A DNA stretch of 64,000 nucleotides from Bradyrhizobium canariense (GCF_018130465.1 NZ_JAFCKJ010000006.1:1-64000), one strand, 5' to 3'. Shown: positions 32,909 through 42,294, counted from the first letter of the stretch. Program-made: numbers and translations. The notes: generated from the letters alone by a model not told the origin.

Positions 32909-34495
32909 ATGGCGAACGCCACGACCGCTTCACCTGCCATGATGGCGGACCCCGCTTCGGAGCGCATCGCGCCGAAGCGGCTGTTTGCTTTCATCATCAT
33001 GGTCTTCGGGATGTTCATGTCGATCCTGGACATCCAGATCGTCTCGGCGTCCCTGAGTGAAATCCAGGCCGGCCTGTCGGCAAGCTCCAGTGAAGTCTCC
33101 TGGGTCCAGACCGCCTATCTGATCGCCGAAGTGATCGCGATCCCGCTGTCGGGATTTCTGTCGCGCGCCTTCGGCACGCGGCTGTTGTTCGCAATCTCGG
33201 CGGCCGGCTTTACCGCATCGAGCCTGCTCTGCGGCTTCGCCACCACCATCGAGGAGATGATCCTCTGGCGCGCGCTGCAAGGTTTTCTCGGCGCCGGCAT
33301 GATCCCGACGGTGTTCGCCTCGGCCTACACCGTCTTCCCACGCTCCAAATTCCACATCGTCGGTCCCATCATCGGGCTCGTCGCGACGCTGGCCCCGACC
33401 ATCGGGCCGACCGTCGGCGGCTACATCACGGACCTGATGTCCTGGAACTGGCTGTTCTTCATCAACATCGTGCCCGGCATCGGTATCACCGTCGGCGTGC
33501 TGGCGCTGGTCGATTTCGACGAGCCGCATTTCGAATTGCTCGATCGCTTCGACTGGTGGGGGCTGCTGTTCATGGCCGGCTTCCTTGGCACGCTGGAATA
33601 CGTACTGGAGGAAGGCCCGCAATATGAGTGGATGCAGGACCCCTCGGTCGCGATCTGCGCCTGGATCTGCGGCATCTCGGCGATCGCCTTCTTCTGGCGC
33701 GTCTTCACCGCGGCCGAGCCGATCGTCAATTTACGCACCTTTTCCAACCGCAATTTCGCGATCGGTTGCGTCCTTCAGTTCTGCATCGGCATCGGCCTCT
33801 ACGGCCTGACCTACATCTATCCGCGCTATCTCGCCGAAGTGCGCGGCTATAGCGCGCTGATGATCGGCGAGACCATGTTCGTCTCGGGCATCACCATGTT
33901 CCTGGTCGCGCCGGTGGTCGGCCGTCTCATGGCGAAGTACGACATGCGCTACATGATCGCATTCGGCCTCGTCGTGTTCGCGCTCGGCTCCTACCAGATG
34001 ACCTGGATCACGCGCGACTACGATTTCTACGAGCTGTTAATTCCGCAGATCCTGCGCGGCATCGGCATGATGTTCGCGATGGTGCCGACCAACAACATAG
34101 CGCTCGGCACGCTCGCGCCCGACCGGGTGAAGAACGCCTCGGGCCTCTTCAACCTGATGCGCAATCTCGGCGGCGCCGTGGGTCTCGCCGTCATCAACAC
34201 CGTGCTCAACGACCGCACGGACCTGCACATCACGCGCCTGCAGGAGCGTGTGACCTGGGGCAACGCGACCGCGACCGAAACCCTGACCATGTTCATGCAG
34301 AAGTTCCAGGGGCTCGGCGACTCCACGCTGATGGCGATGAAGCAGCTCAGCCAGATCGTGCATCGTCAGGCCGTGGTGATGAGCTTCGGCGATGCCTTCT
34401 TCATCCTGACGCTGTTCTATCTCGGCCTCACCCTGCTGGTCACGCTGTTGAAAAGGCCGGCCTCGCCGTTCGGCGCCAGCGGCGACGCGCACTAA
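32909..34495 (+). CDS. MFS efflux pump, DHA2/EmrB family (14 TM)
   Basis: 528 residues, the usual length. N-terminal motif D1 region MSILDIQIVSASLSEIQAGL and the QTAYLIAEVIAIPLSGFLS helix; motif A is LSRAFGTRLLF, and motif C lies in LVATLAPTIGPTVGGYI. It exports drugs or host-derived compounds by proton antiport, with the HlyD protein above. Controlled through the TetR operator. The repeat of family D begins soon after the stop. Confidence 0.93.
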   Translation: MANATTASPAMMADPASERIAPKRLFAFIIMVFGMFMSILDIQIVSASLSEIQAGLSASSSEVSWVQTAYLIAEVIAIPLSGFLSRAFGTRLLFAISAAGFTASSLLCGFATTIEEMILWRALQGFLGAGMIPTVFASAYTVFPRSKFHIVGPIIGLVATLAPTIGPTVGGYITDLMSWNWLFFINIVPGIGITVGVLALVDFDEPHFELLDRFDWWGLLFMAGFLGTLEYVLEEGPQYEWMQDPSVAICAWICGISAIAFFWRVFTAAEPIVNLRTFSNRNFAIGCVLQFCIGIGLYGLTYIYPRYLAEVRGYSALMIGETMFVSGITMFLVAPVVGRLMAKYDMRYMIAFGLVVFALGSYQMTWITRDYDFYELLIPQILRGIGMMFAMVPTNNIALGTLAPDRVKNASGLFNLMRNLGGAVGLAVINTVLNDRTDLHITRLQERVTWGNATATETLTMFMQKFQGLGDSTLMAMKQLSQIVHRQAVVMSFGDAFFILTLFYLGLTLLVTLLKRPASPFGASGDAH

Positions 34496-34512
34496 TCCAG
34501 CCACTCATTCGG

Positions 34513-34681
34513 TGTCATCGCCCGGCTTGACCGGGCGATCCAGTATTCCGAGAAGGCGGTGATAGAGTCGAGGCGCCGCGGCGTAATGGATGCCCCGCCT
34601 GCCGCCTTCGCTAAAGCTTCGGCGCCGCTGGACCTGAGCCCGGGCGAAGCCTTGGCGTAGCCGGGTCGCGGGGCATGACGG
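34513..34681. repeat. Palindromic intergenic repeat, family D, copy 1
   Basis: GTCATCGCCCGGCTTGACCG on the left and GCCGGGTCGCGGGGCATGAC on the right; inner region holds AGTATTCCGAGA and ATGGATGCCCCG. A shorter member lies at 56008-56109. This longer one has an insert with further stems. Confidence 0.7.
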
Positions 34682-34705
34682 AGGAGTGCGCGGCGACGCG
34701 CACTA

Positions 34706-34750
34706 ATTTGCAACACTCGTGCGTGATCGCGCGCGAGCCCCGTTGCAAAT
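34706..34750. promoter_or_regulatory. Inverted repeat overlapping the -35 box
   Basis: ATTTGCAAC (34706-34714) and GTTGCAAAT (34742-34750) are exact reverse complements 27 bases apart. The right arm covers the -35 hexamer of the promoter below. A repressor bridging both arms would block the promoter. Confidence 0.5.
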
Positions 34751-34771
34751 CACCAATGACACATCTATAAA
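34743..34771 (+). promoter_or_regulatory. Sigma-70-type promoter of the leader/ABC/MATE unit
   Basis: TTGCAA at 34743-34748 and TATAAA at 34766-34771 with a 17-base spacer, close to the housekeeping consensus. Transcription would begin near 34778, 28 bases before the leader ORF ATG. Confidence 0.6.
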
Positions 34772-34805
34772 GCGCACCTCATTCAATCGAACCGGGAGGA
34801 TTTGC

Positions 34806-34880
34806 ATGATTTCATCGCATTCGCAGATCGTACGCCCGCGCTCGATGATGTTCTGGCTCGGTATGTGCTCGGCCTCCTAG
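34806..34880 (+). CDS. Candidate 24-residue leader peptide before the ABC exporter
   Basis: Begins MISSHSQIVRPRSMMFWLGM and ends four residues later at TAG. GGGAGGA lies 5 bases before the ATG, the best ribosome site in this gap. The stop codon lies inside a perfect hairpin (GGCCTC-CTA-GAGGCC, 34871-34885), so a ribosome stopping there would melt it. The main gene starts 167 bases further on. The layout is like leader peptides that control multidrug ABC genes by ribosome-dependent attenuation (for example bmrB before bmrCD in Bacillus subtilis). Whether it is translated is not shown. Confidence 0.5.
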   Translation: MISSHSQIVRPRSMMFWLGMCSAS

Positions 34881-35047
34881 AGGCCTCTTCCGCCAGTTTC
34901 GATTGGGCTTCCAGTCCCGATCGCTCCGCTCCCCAAATCCTGACTTCCAAAGTCAAAGCCAAATTTAAGTGACGCCGTCTCGGCCCTCGCGGCCGGCCTG
35001 CGTCCATCAATGGAGCCGGCCCGCGCCATAAGCGGCCGGATGATGCC

Positions 35048-36847
35048 ATGACCGCTCTGTCAAGAAGGCCCGCGGCGATACGCGTGGTGCTGCCCTTCGT
35101 GTTCCGGCACTGGCTGAAGCAGCCGGGGCGTACTCTCATCGTGGCCGGCGGCTTGTTGGGTGCGACCATCGCCGACCTGTTCATGCCGGTATTCTCCGGC
35201 CATCTGGTCGACGCCCTGACGCGCGGCCCATCCGATCCCGCCGCGCGTCACGCGGCGCTCATGGCATTGGGCGGTATCGTGGCGCTGGGCGCGGCCTCCA
35301 TGGTGCTGCGGCTGACCGGCCTCCAGGCCATCGTGCCGTTCACGCTGAAGATCATGTCCGAGGTCGCGCAAGAAGCCTTCATGCGCGTGCAACGCTTCTC
35401 GACCGACTGGCACGCCAACTCCTTCGCGGGATCCACGGTGCGCAAGGTCACCCGCGGCATGTGGGCGCTCGACCTGTTGAACGACACCATCTTGATGGCG
35501 CTGGCGCCGTCGCTGCTGGTGCTGATCGGTTCGATGATCCTGCTCGGCGTGCACTGGGCCTCGCTCGGCGGGGTGATCGCGCTCGGCGCGCTGCTCTATG
35601 TCACGATGACGGTGCTGTTCTCGACGCGCTACATCGCGCCGGCCGCGCGCATCTCCAACGCCTGGGACACCAAGGTCGGAGGCACGCTGGCGGATGCGCT
35701 GACCTGCAACGCGGTGGTGAAGTCATTCGGCGCGGAAGCGCGCGAGGATGCGCGGCTTGCCCGTGTCATCAACCGCTGGCGCGTGCGCGTGCGCCGGACC
35801 TGGCTGCGCTACAACTACACCAGTCTGGCGCAGCTCTCGGTGCTGCTGGCCTTGCGCGCCTCCGTGATCGGCGGCGCCGTGCTGCTGTGGATGTCGGGGC
35901 GAGCCTCGCCCGGCGACGTCACCTATGTGCTGACGAGCTATTACGTCATCCATGCCTATTTGCGCGACGTCGGAATGCACATCAACAACCTCCAGCGCTC
36001 GGTCAACGACATGGAGGAGCTGGTGGCGATCCATGACGAGTCGATCGGGATTGCGGACGCGTCGGACGCGCGGCCGATCGCGATCGAGGGTGGCGAGCTC
36101 GTGTTCGACGACGTCACGTTCCATTATGGCGGCCATCACGCGCCGCTCTATGACGGACTGTCGGTCACGATTGGCGCTGGCGAACGCGTCGGTCTCGTCG
36201 GCCGCTCCGGCTCCGGCAAGACCACCTTCGTCAAGCTGGTGCAGCGGCTCTACGACGTCACCGGCGGCCGGATTCTGATCGACGGGCAAGACATCGCCGA
36301 GGCCACGCAGCAATCGCTGCGCAGCCAGATCGCGATCGTGCAGCAGGACCCGATCCTGTTCCACCGCTCGCTCGCCGAGAACATTGCCTATGGCCGGCCC
36401 GGCGCCAGCCTGGAGGCGATCGAGCAGGCGGCACGGCTGGCCAACGCGCACGACTTCATCCTGCGGCTGCCCAAGGGCTACGGCACGCTGGTCGGCGAGC
36501 GCGGCGTCAAGCTCTCCGGCGGCGAGCGGCAGCGCGTGGCTCTGGCGCGCGCCTTCCTGGCCGATGCGCCGGTGCTGATCCTGGACGAAGCGACCTCGAG
36601 CCTCGATTCGGAATCCGAGGCGCTGATCCAGCAGGCGATGGAGCGGCTGATGAGGGGCCGCACCTCGATCGTGATCGCGCACCGGCTGTCGACGGTGCGC
36701 AGCCTCGATCGCATCCTGGTTTTCGACCGCGGCGAGATCGTCGAGCAAGGCACGCATGCCAAGCTCGCGGCCAGGCCCGGCGGCATCTATCGCGGCCTGT
36801 TCGAGCGCCAGGTGGTGGAGCTCGGGCGCATCGCAGCGGCGGAGTGA
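35048..36847 (+). CDS. ABC exporter, fused permease-ATPase (MsbA/multidrug type)
   Basis: 599 residues, a half-transporter expected to form a homodimer. The membrane domain covers about residues 1-330 (six segments; LIVAGGLLGATIADLFMPVF is the first). The ATPase domain follows: Walker A GLVGRSGSGKTTF, Q-loop IAIVQQDPILFHRS, signature KLSGGERQRVALARA, Walker B PVLILDEATSSLD and switch IVIAHRLSTV. It exports lipids, drugs or peptides. A possible leader peptide and regulated promoter lie upstream; a MATE pump gene follows closely and may be co-transcribed. Confidence 0.93.
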   Translation: MTALSRRPAAIRVVLPFVFRHWLKQPGRTLIVAGGLLGATIADLFMPVFSGHLVDALTRGPSDPAARHAALMALGGIVALGAASMVLRLTGLQAIVPFTLKIMSEVAQEAFMRVQRFSTDWHANSFAGSTVRKVTRGMWALDLLNDTILMALAPSLLVLIGSMILLGVHWASLGGVIALGALLYVTMTVLFSTRYIAPAARISNAWDTKVGGTLADALTCNAVVKSFGAEAREDARLARVINRWRVRVRRTWLRYNYTSLAQLSVLLALRASVIGGAVLLWMSGRASPGDVTYVLTSYYVIHAYLRDVGMHINNLQRSVNDMEELVAIHDESIGIADASDARPIAIEGGELVFDDVTFHYGGHHAPLYDGLSVTIGAGERVGLVGRSGSGKTTFVKLVQRLYDVTGGRILIDGQDIAEATQQSLRSQIAIVQQDPILFHRSLAENIAYGRPGASLEAIEQAARLANAHDFILRLPKGYGTLVGERGVKLSGGERQRVALARAFLADAPVLILDEATSSLDSESEALIQQAMERLMRGRTSIVIAHRLSTVRSLDRILVFDRGEIVEQGTHAKLAARPGGIYRGLFERQVVELGRIAAAE

Positions 36848-36910
36848 GGAAGAGGAATGGCGCGTGGTTGGCGGACGAATGTCGGCCACACCGCCAGAGG
36901 ATGGAATGAG

Positions 36911-38317
36911 ATGAAAGACCTGACAGACGGCTCCATCGTCCGACACATCCTGGTCATGTCGCCACCGATCATGGCCGGCATGATCTCGATCATGATCTGC
37001 CAGCTGGTCGATCTGTATTTCGTTTCGGGATTGGGCGATGCCGCCGTTGCGGGTGTCGCCGCGGCCGGCAACGCCGGCTTTCTCGTCAACGCGTTGATGC
37101 AGGTGCTCGGTGTCGGCACGGTGGCGCTGATCGCGCATGCCGTGGGACGCAAGGATCGGCCGGACGCCAATCTGATCTTCAACCAGGCGGTCGCGCTGTC
37201 AGCGCTGTTCGGCGTGTTGACCCTGGTCGCGGGATCGGCGCTGTCGCGCCTCTATATGCGTTCGATCGCCGCGGATCGGGCCACGATCGAGGCGGGAACC
37301 ACTTATCTGCTGTGGTTCATGCCGGCGCTCGCCCTGGAATTCGTCATGCAAGTGATTGCGTCCGCGCTGCGCGCGACCGGCATCGTGCGCCCCGCCATGC
37401 TGGTGCGCGTCCTCGCGGTCGTCATCAACATCGCGCTGGCGCCGGTGCTGATCTCGGGCTGGGGCACCGGCTACGCGTTCGGCGTCGCCGGTGCGGGGCT
37501 GGCGAGCTCGATCGCGGTCGCCATCGGCGCCCTGATGCTGTTTGCGTATTTCCGCAAGGTCGAGCGCTATGTCGCCCTCAATCCGGCGCAGTGGCGCCCG
37601 CAGCCGCGCCACCTGAAGCGCATCCTCAATGTCGGTCTGCCTGCCGGCGGCGAGTTTGCGATGATGTTCATCTTCATGGCGGTGGTCTATTTCGTGCTGC
37701 GCGATTTCGGCGCGGCGGCGCAGGCGGGGTTCGGGATCGGACAACGAGTCCTGGCCCTTATCCAGATGCCGGCGCTTGCGGTTGCGCTCGCCGCCGGGCC
37801 GATCGCCGGCCAGAACATGGGCGCCGGAAAAGGCGAGCGCGTGCGCGAAACCTTCGTCAAGGCAGCGCTGATCACCAGTGTCGTGATGATCGGCTTCATG
37901 TGCCTTGCGCAGTTGAAGCCGCAGCTCCTGCTCGCGGGGTTCTCGAACGACCGGGAGACCATGGAGATCGCCTTCCTGTTCCTGCGGATCATCTCGCTCA
38001 ACATGGTGGCGCAGGGCCTGATCTTCACCTGCTCGAGCATGTTCCAGGGCCTCGGCAATACCAAGCCCGTGCTGTGGAGCTCGGCAACGCGCGTGTTCAC
38101 CTATTCGCTGCCGGCGATCTGGCTGTCGACGCGGCCGGGCTTCCGGATGGAGTACGTCTGGTACTTGTCGATCGCGGCGACCACGCTGCAGGCGGCGCTG
38201 AGCTTGTGGCTGCTACGGCGCGAATTCGGGAAGCACCTGGTGGTGCTCCGGCACGAGGAGGCTCCGGAACAGGCTGCGCCCGAGCCCGCGGCGTCTCCTG
38301 CACGCGCGCCCGCGTAG
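36911..38317 (+). CDS. MATE family multidrug efflux protein
   Basis: 468 residues, about 12 membrane segments. The N-terminus MKDLTDGSIVRHILVMSPPI with MAGMISIMICQLVDLYFVSG is typical of MatE proteins, and the second half repeats the pattern (RILNVGLPAGGEFAMMFIFM). It uses a Na or H gradient to export cationic compounds. The ATG at 36911 (GGAATGAG just upstream) fits family N-termini; an ATG at 36857 with AGGAAGAGGA upstream would add 18 residues and cannot be excluded. It follows the ABC exporter gene with no room for another gene. Confidence 0.9.
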   Translation: MKDLTDGSIVRHILVMSPPIMAGMISIMICQLVDLYFVSGLGDAAVAGVAAAGNAGFLVNALMQVLGVGTVALIAHAVGRKDRPDANLIFNQAVALSALFGVLTLVAGSALSRLYMRSIAADRATIEAGTTYLLWFMPALALEFVMQVIASALRATGIVRPAMLVRVLAVVINIALAPVLISGWGTGYAFGVAGAGLASSIAVAIGALMLFAYFRKVERYVALNPAQWRPQPRHLKRILNVGLPAGGEFAMMFIFMAVVYFVLRDFGAAAQAGFGIGQRVLALIQMPALAVALAAGPIAGQNMGAGKGERVRETFVKAALITSVVMIGFMCLAQLKPQLLLAGFSNDRETMEIAFLFLRIISLNMVAQGLIFTCSSMFQGLGNTKPVLWSSATRVFTYSLPAIWLSTRPGFRMEYVWYLSIAATTLQAALSLWLLRREFGKHLVVLRHEEAPEQAAPEPAASPARAPA

Positions 38318-38389
38318 CGATCGCTTGTCCCCGCCCCACGGCTCCGGCTAATTTGCGGCGCCGTGGGGATGGCGGCTGCAAGGGGCCAA

Positions 38390-39658
38390 ATGACCGAGGT
38401 GTTGAACGAGCAGCGGCCCAATTCCTGGCTCTCCGCGATCTGGGCGGCACGCTATCGCACGCCAGCCCGCTTCGTCGCGCTGATCGCGCTGCTCCTGCCG
38501 TGGACCACGACCGGACTCACCTTTGCGCTCATCCCCTGGCTGATCGCGTTCGTCTTCGTCGACCTCCGCGAATTTCCGCGTTCGCTGCTTCGGCCGATCT
38601 GCCTGCTGCCGATTGCGCTGGTCGCACTCGCCGTCATCGGCACGCTCTGGTCCGATGCGCCATGGCCGGACCGAATCCATGCGATCGGCCCGGCGGCGAA
38701 GCTGCTGGTGATTCCGCTTCTGATCTACCAGTTCGAGCGCTGGCCCTTTGGCGGCTGGGTGTTTTCCGCGTTCCTGGTGTCCTGCACGGCGCTGATGCTC
38801 TATTCCTTCGCCGTCGCCGTCGATCCCGCACTGTCGCTGAAACTCTATCTGTCGCGCGGGCCTTACAAGGTCGAAAGCGGGATCGCGGTGCGCAACTATA
38901 TCGACCAGAGCCAGGAGTTCGCGCTCTGTGCGATCGCGCTGGCCTACCCGATCGTGTCGCTGCTGCGACAAGGCCGTTACCGCATCGCGGCGCTGTTCGT
39001 GGCGCTCGCGATCGGATTCCTCGCCAACATGATGTTCGTCGTGGTCTCGCGCACGGCGCTGGTGACGCTGCCGATCCTGATCGTGGTCTTCGCGCTATTG
39101 CATCTGCACCGCCGCACCGCGCTGCTCGCCGCCGGCGCGATGGGACTGTTGGCCGTGCTGCTGTGGACCGTCTCGCCCCATCTTCGCTCGACGCTCGCCA
39201 AGTTCATCGGAGACTACGAAGTCAGCATCGTCGGCAACGACGTCAGCGGCATGGGGTCCCGACTGGAGTTCTGGCGCAAATCGCTCGCGTTCACAGCGGA
39301 CGCGCCGCTGCTCGGTCACGGCACCGGCGCGATCCGTGGCCTGTTCGAGCGCGCGGCTGCCGGCGAGAGCGGGGTTCGGGCGGAAATCGTCGGTGATCCC
39401 CACAACCAGACGCTCAATGTCGCCGTGCAGTGGGGGGCGCTGGGCGTCCTGGTCCTCTACGCGCTCTGGTTCGCGCATCTCTCGCTGTTTCGCGGAGAGG
39501 GGCTGGCCTGCTGGGTCGGCCTCCTGGTCGTGGCGCAGAACATGCTGTCCTCGCTGCTCAACTCGCATCTGTTCGATTTCGCCGAGGGCTGGATCTACGT
39601 GCTTGGCGTCGGCGTTGCCGGCGGCATGGCGCTCGCCGCCAAGAAAATACGGAGTTAG
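38390..39658 (+). CDS. O-antigen ligase/polymerase family membrane protein
   Basis: 422 residues with many hydrophobic segments (FVALIALLLPWTTTGLTF, LVALAVIGTLWSDAPWP). A large periplasmic loop holds the family motif: LEFWRKSLAFTADAPLLGHG and later GDPHNQTLNVAVQWGALGVLVL, with the conserved His. Members (WaaL/RfaL, Wzy_C) join O-antigen or other glycans to lipid carriers. ATG at 38390 follows AAGGGG. Its stop overlaps the stop of the convergent TSUP gene (TTAG). No LPS genes are adjacent. Confidence 0.8.
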   Translation: MTEVLNEQRPNSWLSAIWAARYRTPARFVALIALLLPWTTTGLTFALIPWLIAFVFVDLREFPRSLLRPICLLPIALVALAVIGTLWSDAPWPDRIHAIGPAAKLLVIPLLIYQFERWPFGGWVFSAFLVSCTALMLYSFAVAVDPALSLKLYLSRGPYKVESGIAVRNYIDQSQEFALCAIALAYPIVSLLRQGRYRIAALFVALAIGFLANMMFVVVSRTALVTLPILIVVFALLHLHRRTALLAAGAMGLLAVLLWTVSPHLRSTLAKFIGDYEVSIVGNDVSGMGSRLEFWRKSLAFTADAPLLGHGTGAIRGLFERAAAGESGVRAEIVGDPHNQTLNVAVQWGALGVLVLYALWFAHLSLFRGEGLACWVGLLVVAQNMLSSLLNSHLFDFAEGWIYVLGVGVAGGMALAAKKIRS

Positions 39659-40392
39659 TGCGTGCCAAAACTGTTCCAGACCAGGCCGAGGCCCGACAGG
39701 AACAGGAGACCGAGCACGACATCGCCAAAATGCTTGTCGCTCAGCGCGTGATAGACGCGCGCGCCGGCCCATGCGCCGATCAGCGTGCCGGGAAATGCGA
39801 CCAGCGCGAGCCAGACCACCTTGAACGCGACGAGGCCCGAGGCCGTCTGCAACACCAAAGCGGCGGCGAGCACGGTGAAATTGAAGAGCTGGAAGATGCC
39901 GCGCCGCTCGTGCTTGTTCCAGCCGCGGATGTTCGCCCACAGGATCGGCAGCGGCCCCGACAGTCCGGCAAGGCCGCCAAGGATGCCGCCGGCGAAGCCG
40001 ATCGCGCCGTCGGCAATGCGGCCGCCGAAGCTGATGGCGAGCGGCTTCTTATTGAGATACAGCGCGCTCGAAAAGATCAGCAGAAGCACGCCGACGCTCA
40101 GCTTGAACACTTTTGGATCGGCGGAGGCGACCAGCATGGTGCCCAGCGGCACGCCGATCAGTCCCCCAATCAGGAACGGCCAGACCAGCGAGAGATCGAA
40201 ACTCTTCCACATCGACGGCAGTGTCGAGGTCTGCGCGATCACCGAGCAGATCAGCACCAGGGGCACCGCGAGCGAGGGCGGCAGCACGTAGAGCCAGATG
40301 CCGAGCGCCATCAGCGCCGTGCCGAATCCGGCAAGGCCCGAGACGAAGCCCCCGGCCAGTGCGCCGAGCAGCAGCAGCGCGTAGGTGAGCAT
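39655..40392 (-). CDS. TSUP family permease (TauE/SafE)
   Basis: 245 residues, about eight membrane segments with the two-fold repeat of TSUP: GALAGGFVSGLAGFGTALMALGIWL in the first half and GAIGFAGGILGGLAGLSGPLPIL in the second. The family exports or imports sulfite, sulfoacetate and other organic anions. The ATG at 40392 begins MLTYALLLLG. The open frame further upstream to 40686 has no hydrophobic or family sequence. Converges with the O-antigen ligase-like gene. Confidence 0.88.
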   Translation of the reverse strand: MLTYALLLLGALAGGFVSGLAGFGTALMALGIWLYVLPPSLAVPLVLICSVIAQTSTLPSMWKSFDLSLVWPFLIGGLIGVPLGTMLVASADPKVFKLSVGVLLLIFSSALYLNKKPLAISFGGRIADGAIGFAGGILGGLAGLSGPLPILWANIRGWNKHERRGIFQLFNFTVLAAALVLQTASGLVAFKVVWLALVAFPGTLIGAWAGARVYHALSDKHFGDVVLGLLFLSGLGLVWNSFGTH

Positions 40393-40627
40393 TTCCAACA
40401 GATTATCCCTGTCGCCTGGGCGATCCCGAACCGTTGACCGCCATCGCTCGCATAGCACAGCTGCGGCCGTGCAGGTCAATTTCAAACCTGCACGCAAGCG
40501 TGATCCCCAACGGCGGGCGTTCGCGAAAGACACGCCTACATGATGCTCGTACTTCAACTGGGGGCCGCCCGAGACCATCATGCGGTTCGATCGGCCAGTT
40601 CCCCGAATGAGACTATGGAGAAGGACG

Positions 40628-40891
40628 ATGACCCGCACGAAGATTGCCGTTGCGGCCGCGCTATTGTCGGCGGCGTTGATGCCCACAATGGCGCAGGCCC
40701 AGTTTTCCGAGCCTGCAGCCTATCAGGCCGCCCATCCGGACCGCGACGTTCTGAATGGCGGCCAGCTCACGCCCGCCGCGCGCGGGACTCTCGGCCAGCA
40801 GGGAACGCCTGGTGATGCCTACGCATCGCAGGCTTATCCATCGGCTGTTGCGCCAGTCGTGCGCTCGCGGCATCGCCGTCAGCATCAATAG
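40628..40891 (+). CDS. Small secreted protein of unknown function
   Basis: 87 residues. Signal peptide TRTKIAVAAALLSAALMPTM, cleavage near AQA-QFS, leaving about 65 residues rich in Ala, Gln, Gly and Pro (NGGQLTPAARGTLGQQGTPG), ending in a basic tail (RSRHRRQHQ). ATG follows GGAGAAGGACG. Not recognised. The 235 bases before it hold nothing else I can name. Confidence 0.6.
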   Translation: MTRTKIAVAAALLSAALMPTMAQAQFSEPAAYQAAHPDRDVLNGGQLTPAARGTLGQQGTPGDAYASQAYPSAVAPVVRSRHRRQHQ

Positions 40892-40898
40892 GTAATTG

Positions 40899-42269
40899 CT
40901 AGACGATCTGTCTGGTGTCAGCGGGCCTGTGCAGCGCGCTGACCAGGATGCGCAGCGCTTCCGTCAATTCCGCCCTGTTGCGCGCCGCGCCAAGCGAGAC
41001 GCGTGCCGCATGTGGCGGCGTCCCGTCGACGGTGAAGGCTTCGCCGGCGACGACTGCGAGTCCATTCCGCAGGAGATGCGCCGCGACGTCGGGGCGGCCC
41101 TCCGGCAGCCGCAGCCACAGATGGTGGGCGGCGGACTTGGCCTGGAACTCCAAGCCTTTGAGCGCGCGTTGCGCGAGCTGCTGGCGGCCGATCGCCTCGC
41201 TCCTGATGGCGGTGATGATGCGGTCGGCGATGCCGGTCTCGATCCAATGCGTCACCAGCGCGACCATCAGCGGTGCCGGCATCTGCACCGTCGCCTGCAA
41301 ATAGTTGCGCATCTCCAGCTGCGAACTGCTGTCGGGCGTCACCAGATAGGCAACCCGTAGCGCCGGCGCGATGCACTTTGACAGCGTGGTCGCGAGATAT
41401 GTCCGTTCCGGAATGAGATTGGCGATCGGCGATGCCGAGCGATCGAGGAGCCCGTAGGCGTCGTCCTCGATCAGAATCGTATCGGCATCGTTGATGATCT
41501 TTGCGATGGCGCTGCGGCGCTCGGGGAGAAGCGTCGCGGTGGTCGGATTGTGGAGCGTCGGAATGAGATAGACCGCTTTCGGTCGATGCGTGCGGCAAGC
41601 CTTCGCCAGCGCGTCGGGCAGGATGCCGCCGTCATCCATGGCGACGCCGACGAGGTTGACGCCGAGCCGCGCAGCCGCGGCCTTGATGCCGGGGAAGGTG
41701 AGGGCTTCCGTCAGCACGACGTCACCTGGACGCGCAAGATGTGCGAGCAGGTTGAACAGGATCGTCTGTGCGCCGGGAAAGATCACGAGCCTGTCGGCAT
41801 GCGCATGCGGCACGCGTGCGCGCATCCAGCGCGCTGCGACCGCGCGCTCATGCGCGCTGCCGCCGGGCGGCTGGTAGTTGAGATGCGCCGTCAGGCCCGA
41901 TTGCGCGCGGATGGCTTCCATCCCGGCAATGATGCGCTCGTCGAGCTGCGCTTCGAGTGGTTGCGGCGGCACGTTCATCGAGAGGTCGATCGCGACGGGA
42001 TGCGGCAGATCGACCGCGCGGCGCGCGCTGGTCTCCGACACGAACGAACCCTGGCCGACGCGGGCTTCCATGATGCCGCGGCGCCGCGCCTCGGTGTAGG
42101 CGCGCGTCACCGTGGTGAGGTCGATGCCGAGCGCCTTTGCCAGCGCGCGCTGCGTCGGCAGTTGCTGCCCGCGTACCAGCCGGCCGGCCGCGATATCGGC
42201 CTCCATGGCCTCGACGATGCGCTGGTAGCGCGGCCCGCTCAGCTCCGAGATTGTAGGGGTCCAATCCAT
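40899..42269 (-). CDS. MocR/PdxR-type regulator (GntR HTH fused to aminotransferase domain)
   Basis: 456 residues. N-terminal GntR winged helix (GQQLPTQRALAKALGIDLTT then VTRAYTEARRRGIMEARVGQ), then a fold-type I aminotransferase-like domain (about 110-450) with LVIFPGAQTILFNLLAHLAR, VYLIPTLHNPTTATLLPERR, ILIEDDAYGLL and the PLP lysine in TYLATTLSKCIAPALRVAYL. These regulators bind PLP or amino compounds and control vitamin B6 or amino acid genes. The start at MDWTPT is preferred; ATG five codons earlier is possible. Divergent from the DUF983 gene, with direct repeats between. Confidence 0.85.
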   Translation of the reverse strand: MDWTPTISELSGPRYQRIVEAMEADIAAGRLVRGQQLPTQRALAKALGIDLTTVTRAYTEARRRGIMEARVGQGSFVSETSARRAVDLPHPVAIDLSMNVPPQPLEAQLDERIIAGMEAIRAQSGLTAHLNYQPPGGSAHERAVAARWMRARVPHAHADRLVIFPGAQTILFNLLAHLARPGDVVLTEALTFPGIKAAAARLGVNLVGVAMDDGGILPDALAKACRTHRPKAVYLIPTLHNPTTATLLPERRSAIAKIINDADTILIEDDAYGLLDRSASPIANLIPERTYLATTLSKCIAPALRVAYLVTPDSSSQLEMRNYLQATVQMPAPLMVALVTHWIETGIADRIITAIRSEAIGRQQLAQRALKGLEFQAKSAAHHLWLRLPEGRPDVAAHLLRNGLAVVAGEAFTVDGTPPHAARVSLGAARNRAELTEALRILVSALHRPADTRQIV

Positions 42270-42294
42270 GCAATTAACGCCCATATCCTTTGAA

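Noticed and set aside
34802-34975. Alternative ~57-codon frame from a TTG overlapping the leader ORF
   Set aside because: It is open and reads plausibly, but the TTG is only one base from the GGGAGGA site, while the ATG at 34806 has proper spacing. Not ruled out fully.
34783-35184. 133-codon minus-strand frame over the leader region
   Set aside because: No ribosome site and no family; it overlaps the promoter, leader and start of the ABC exporter.
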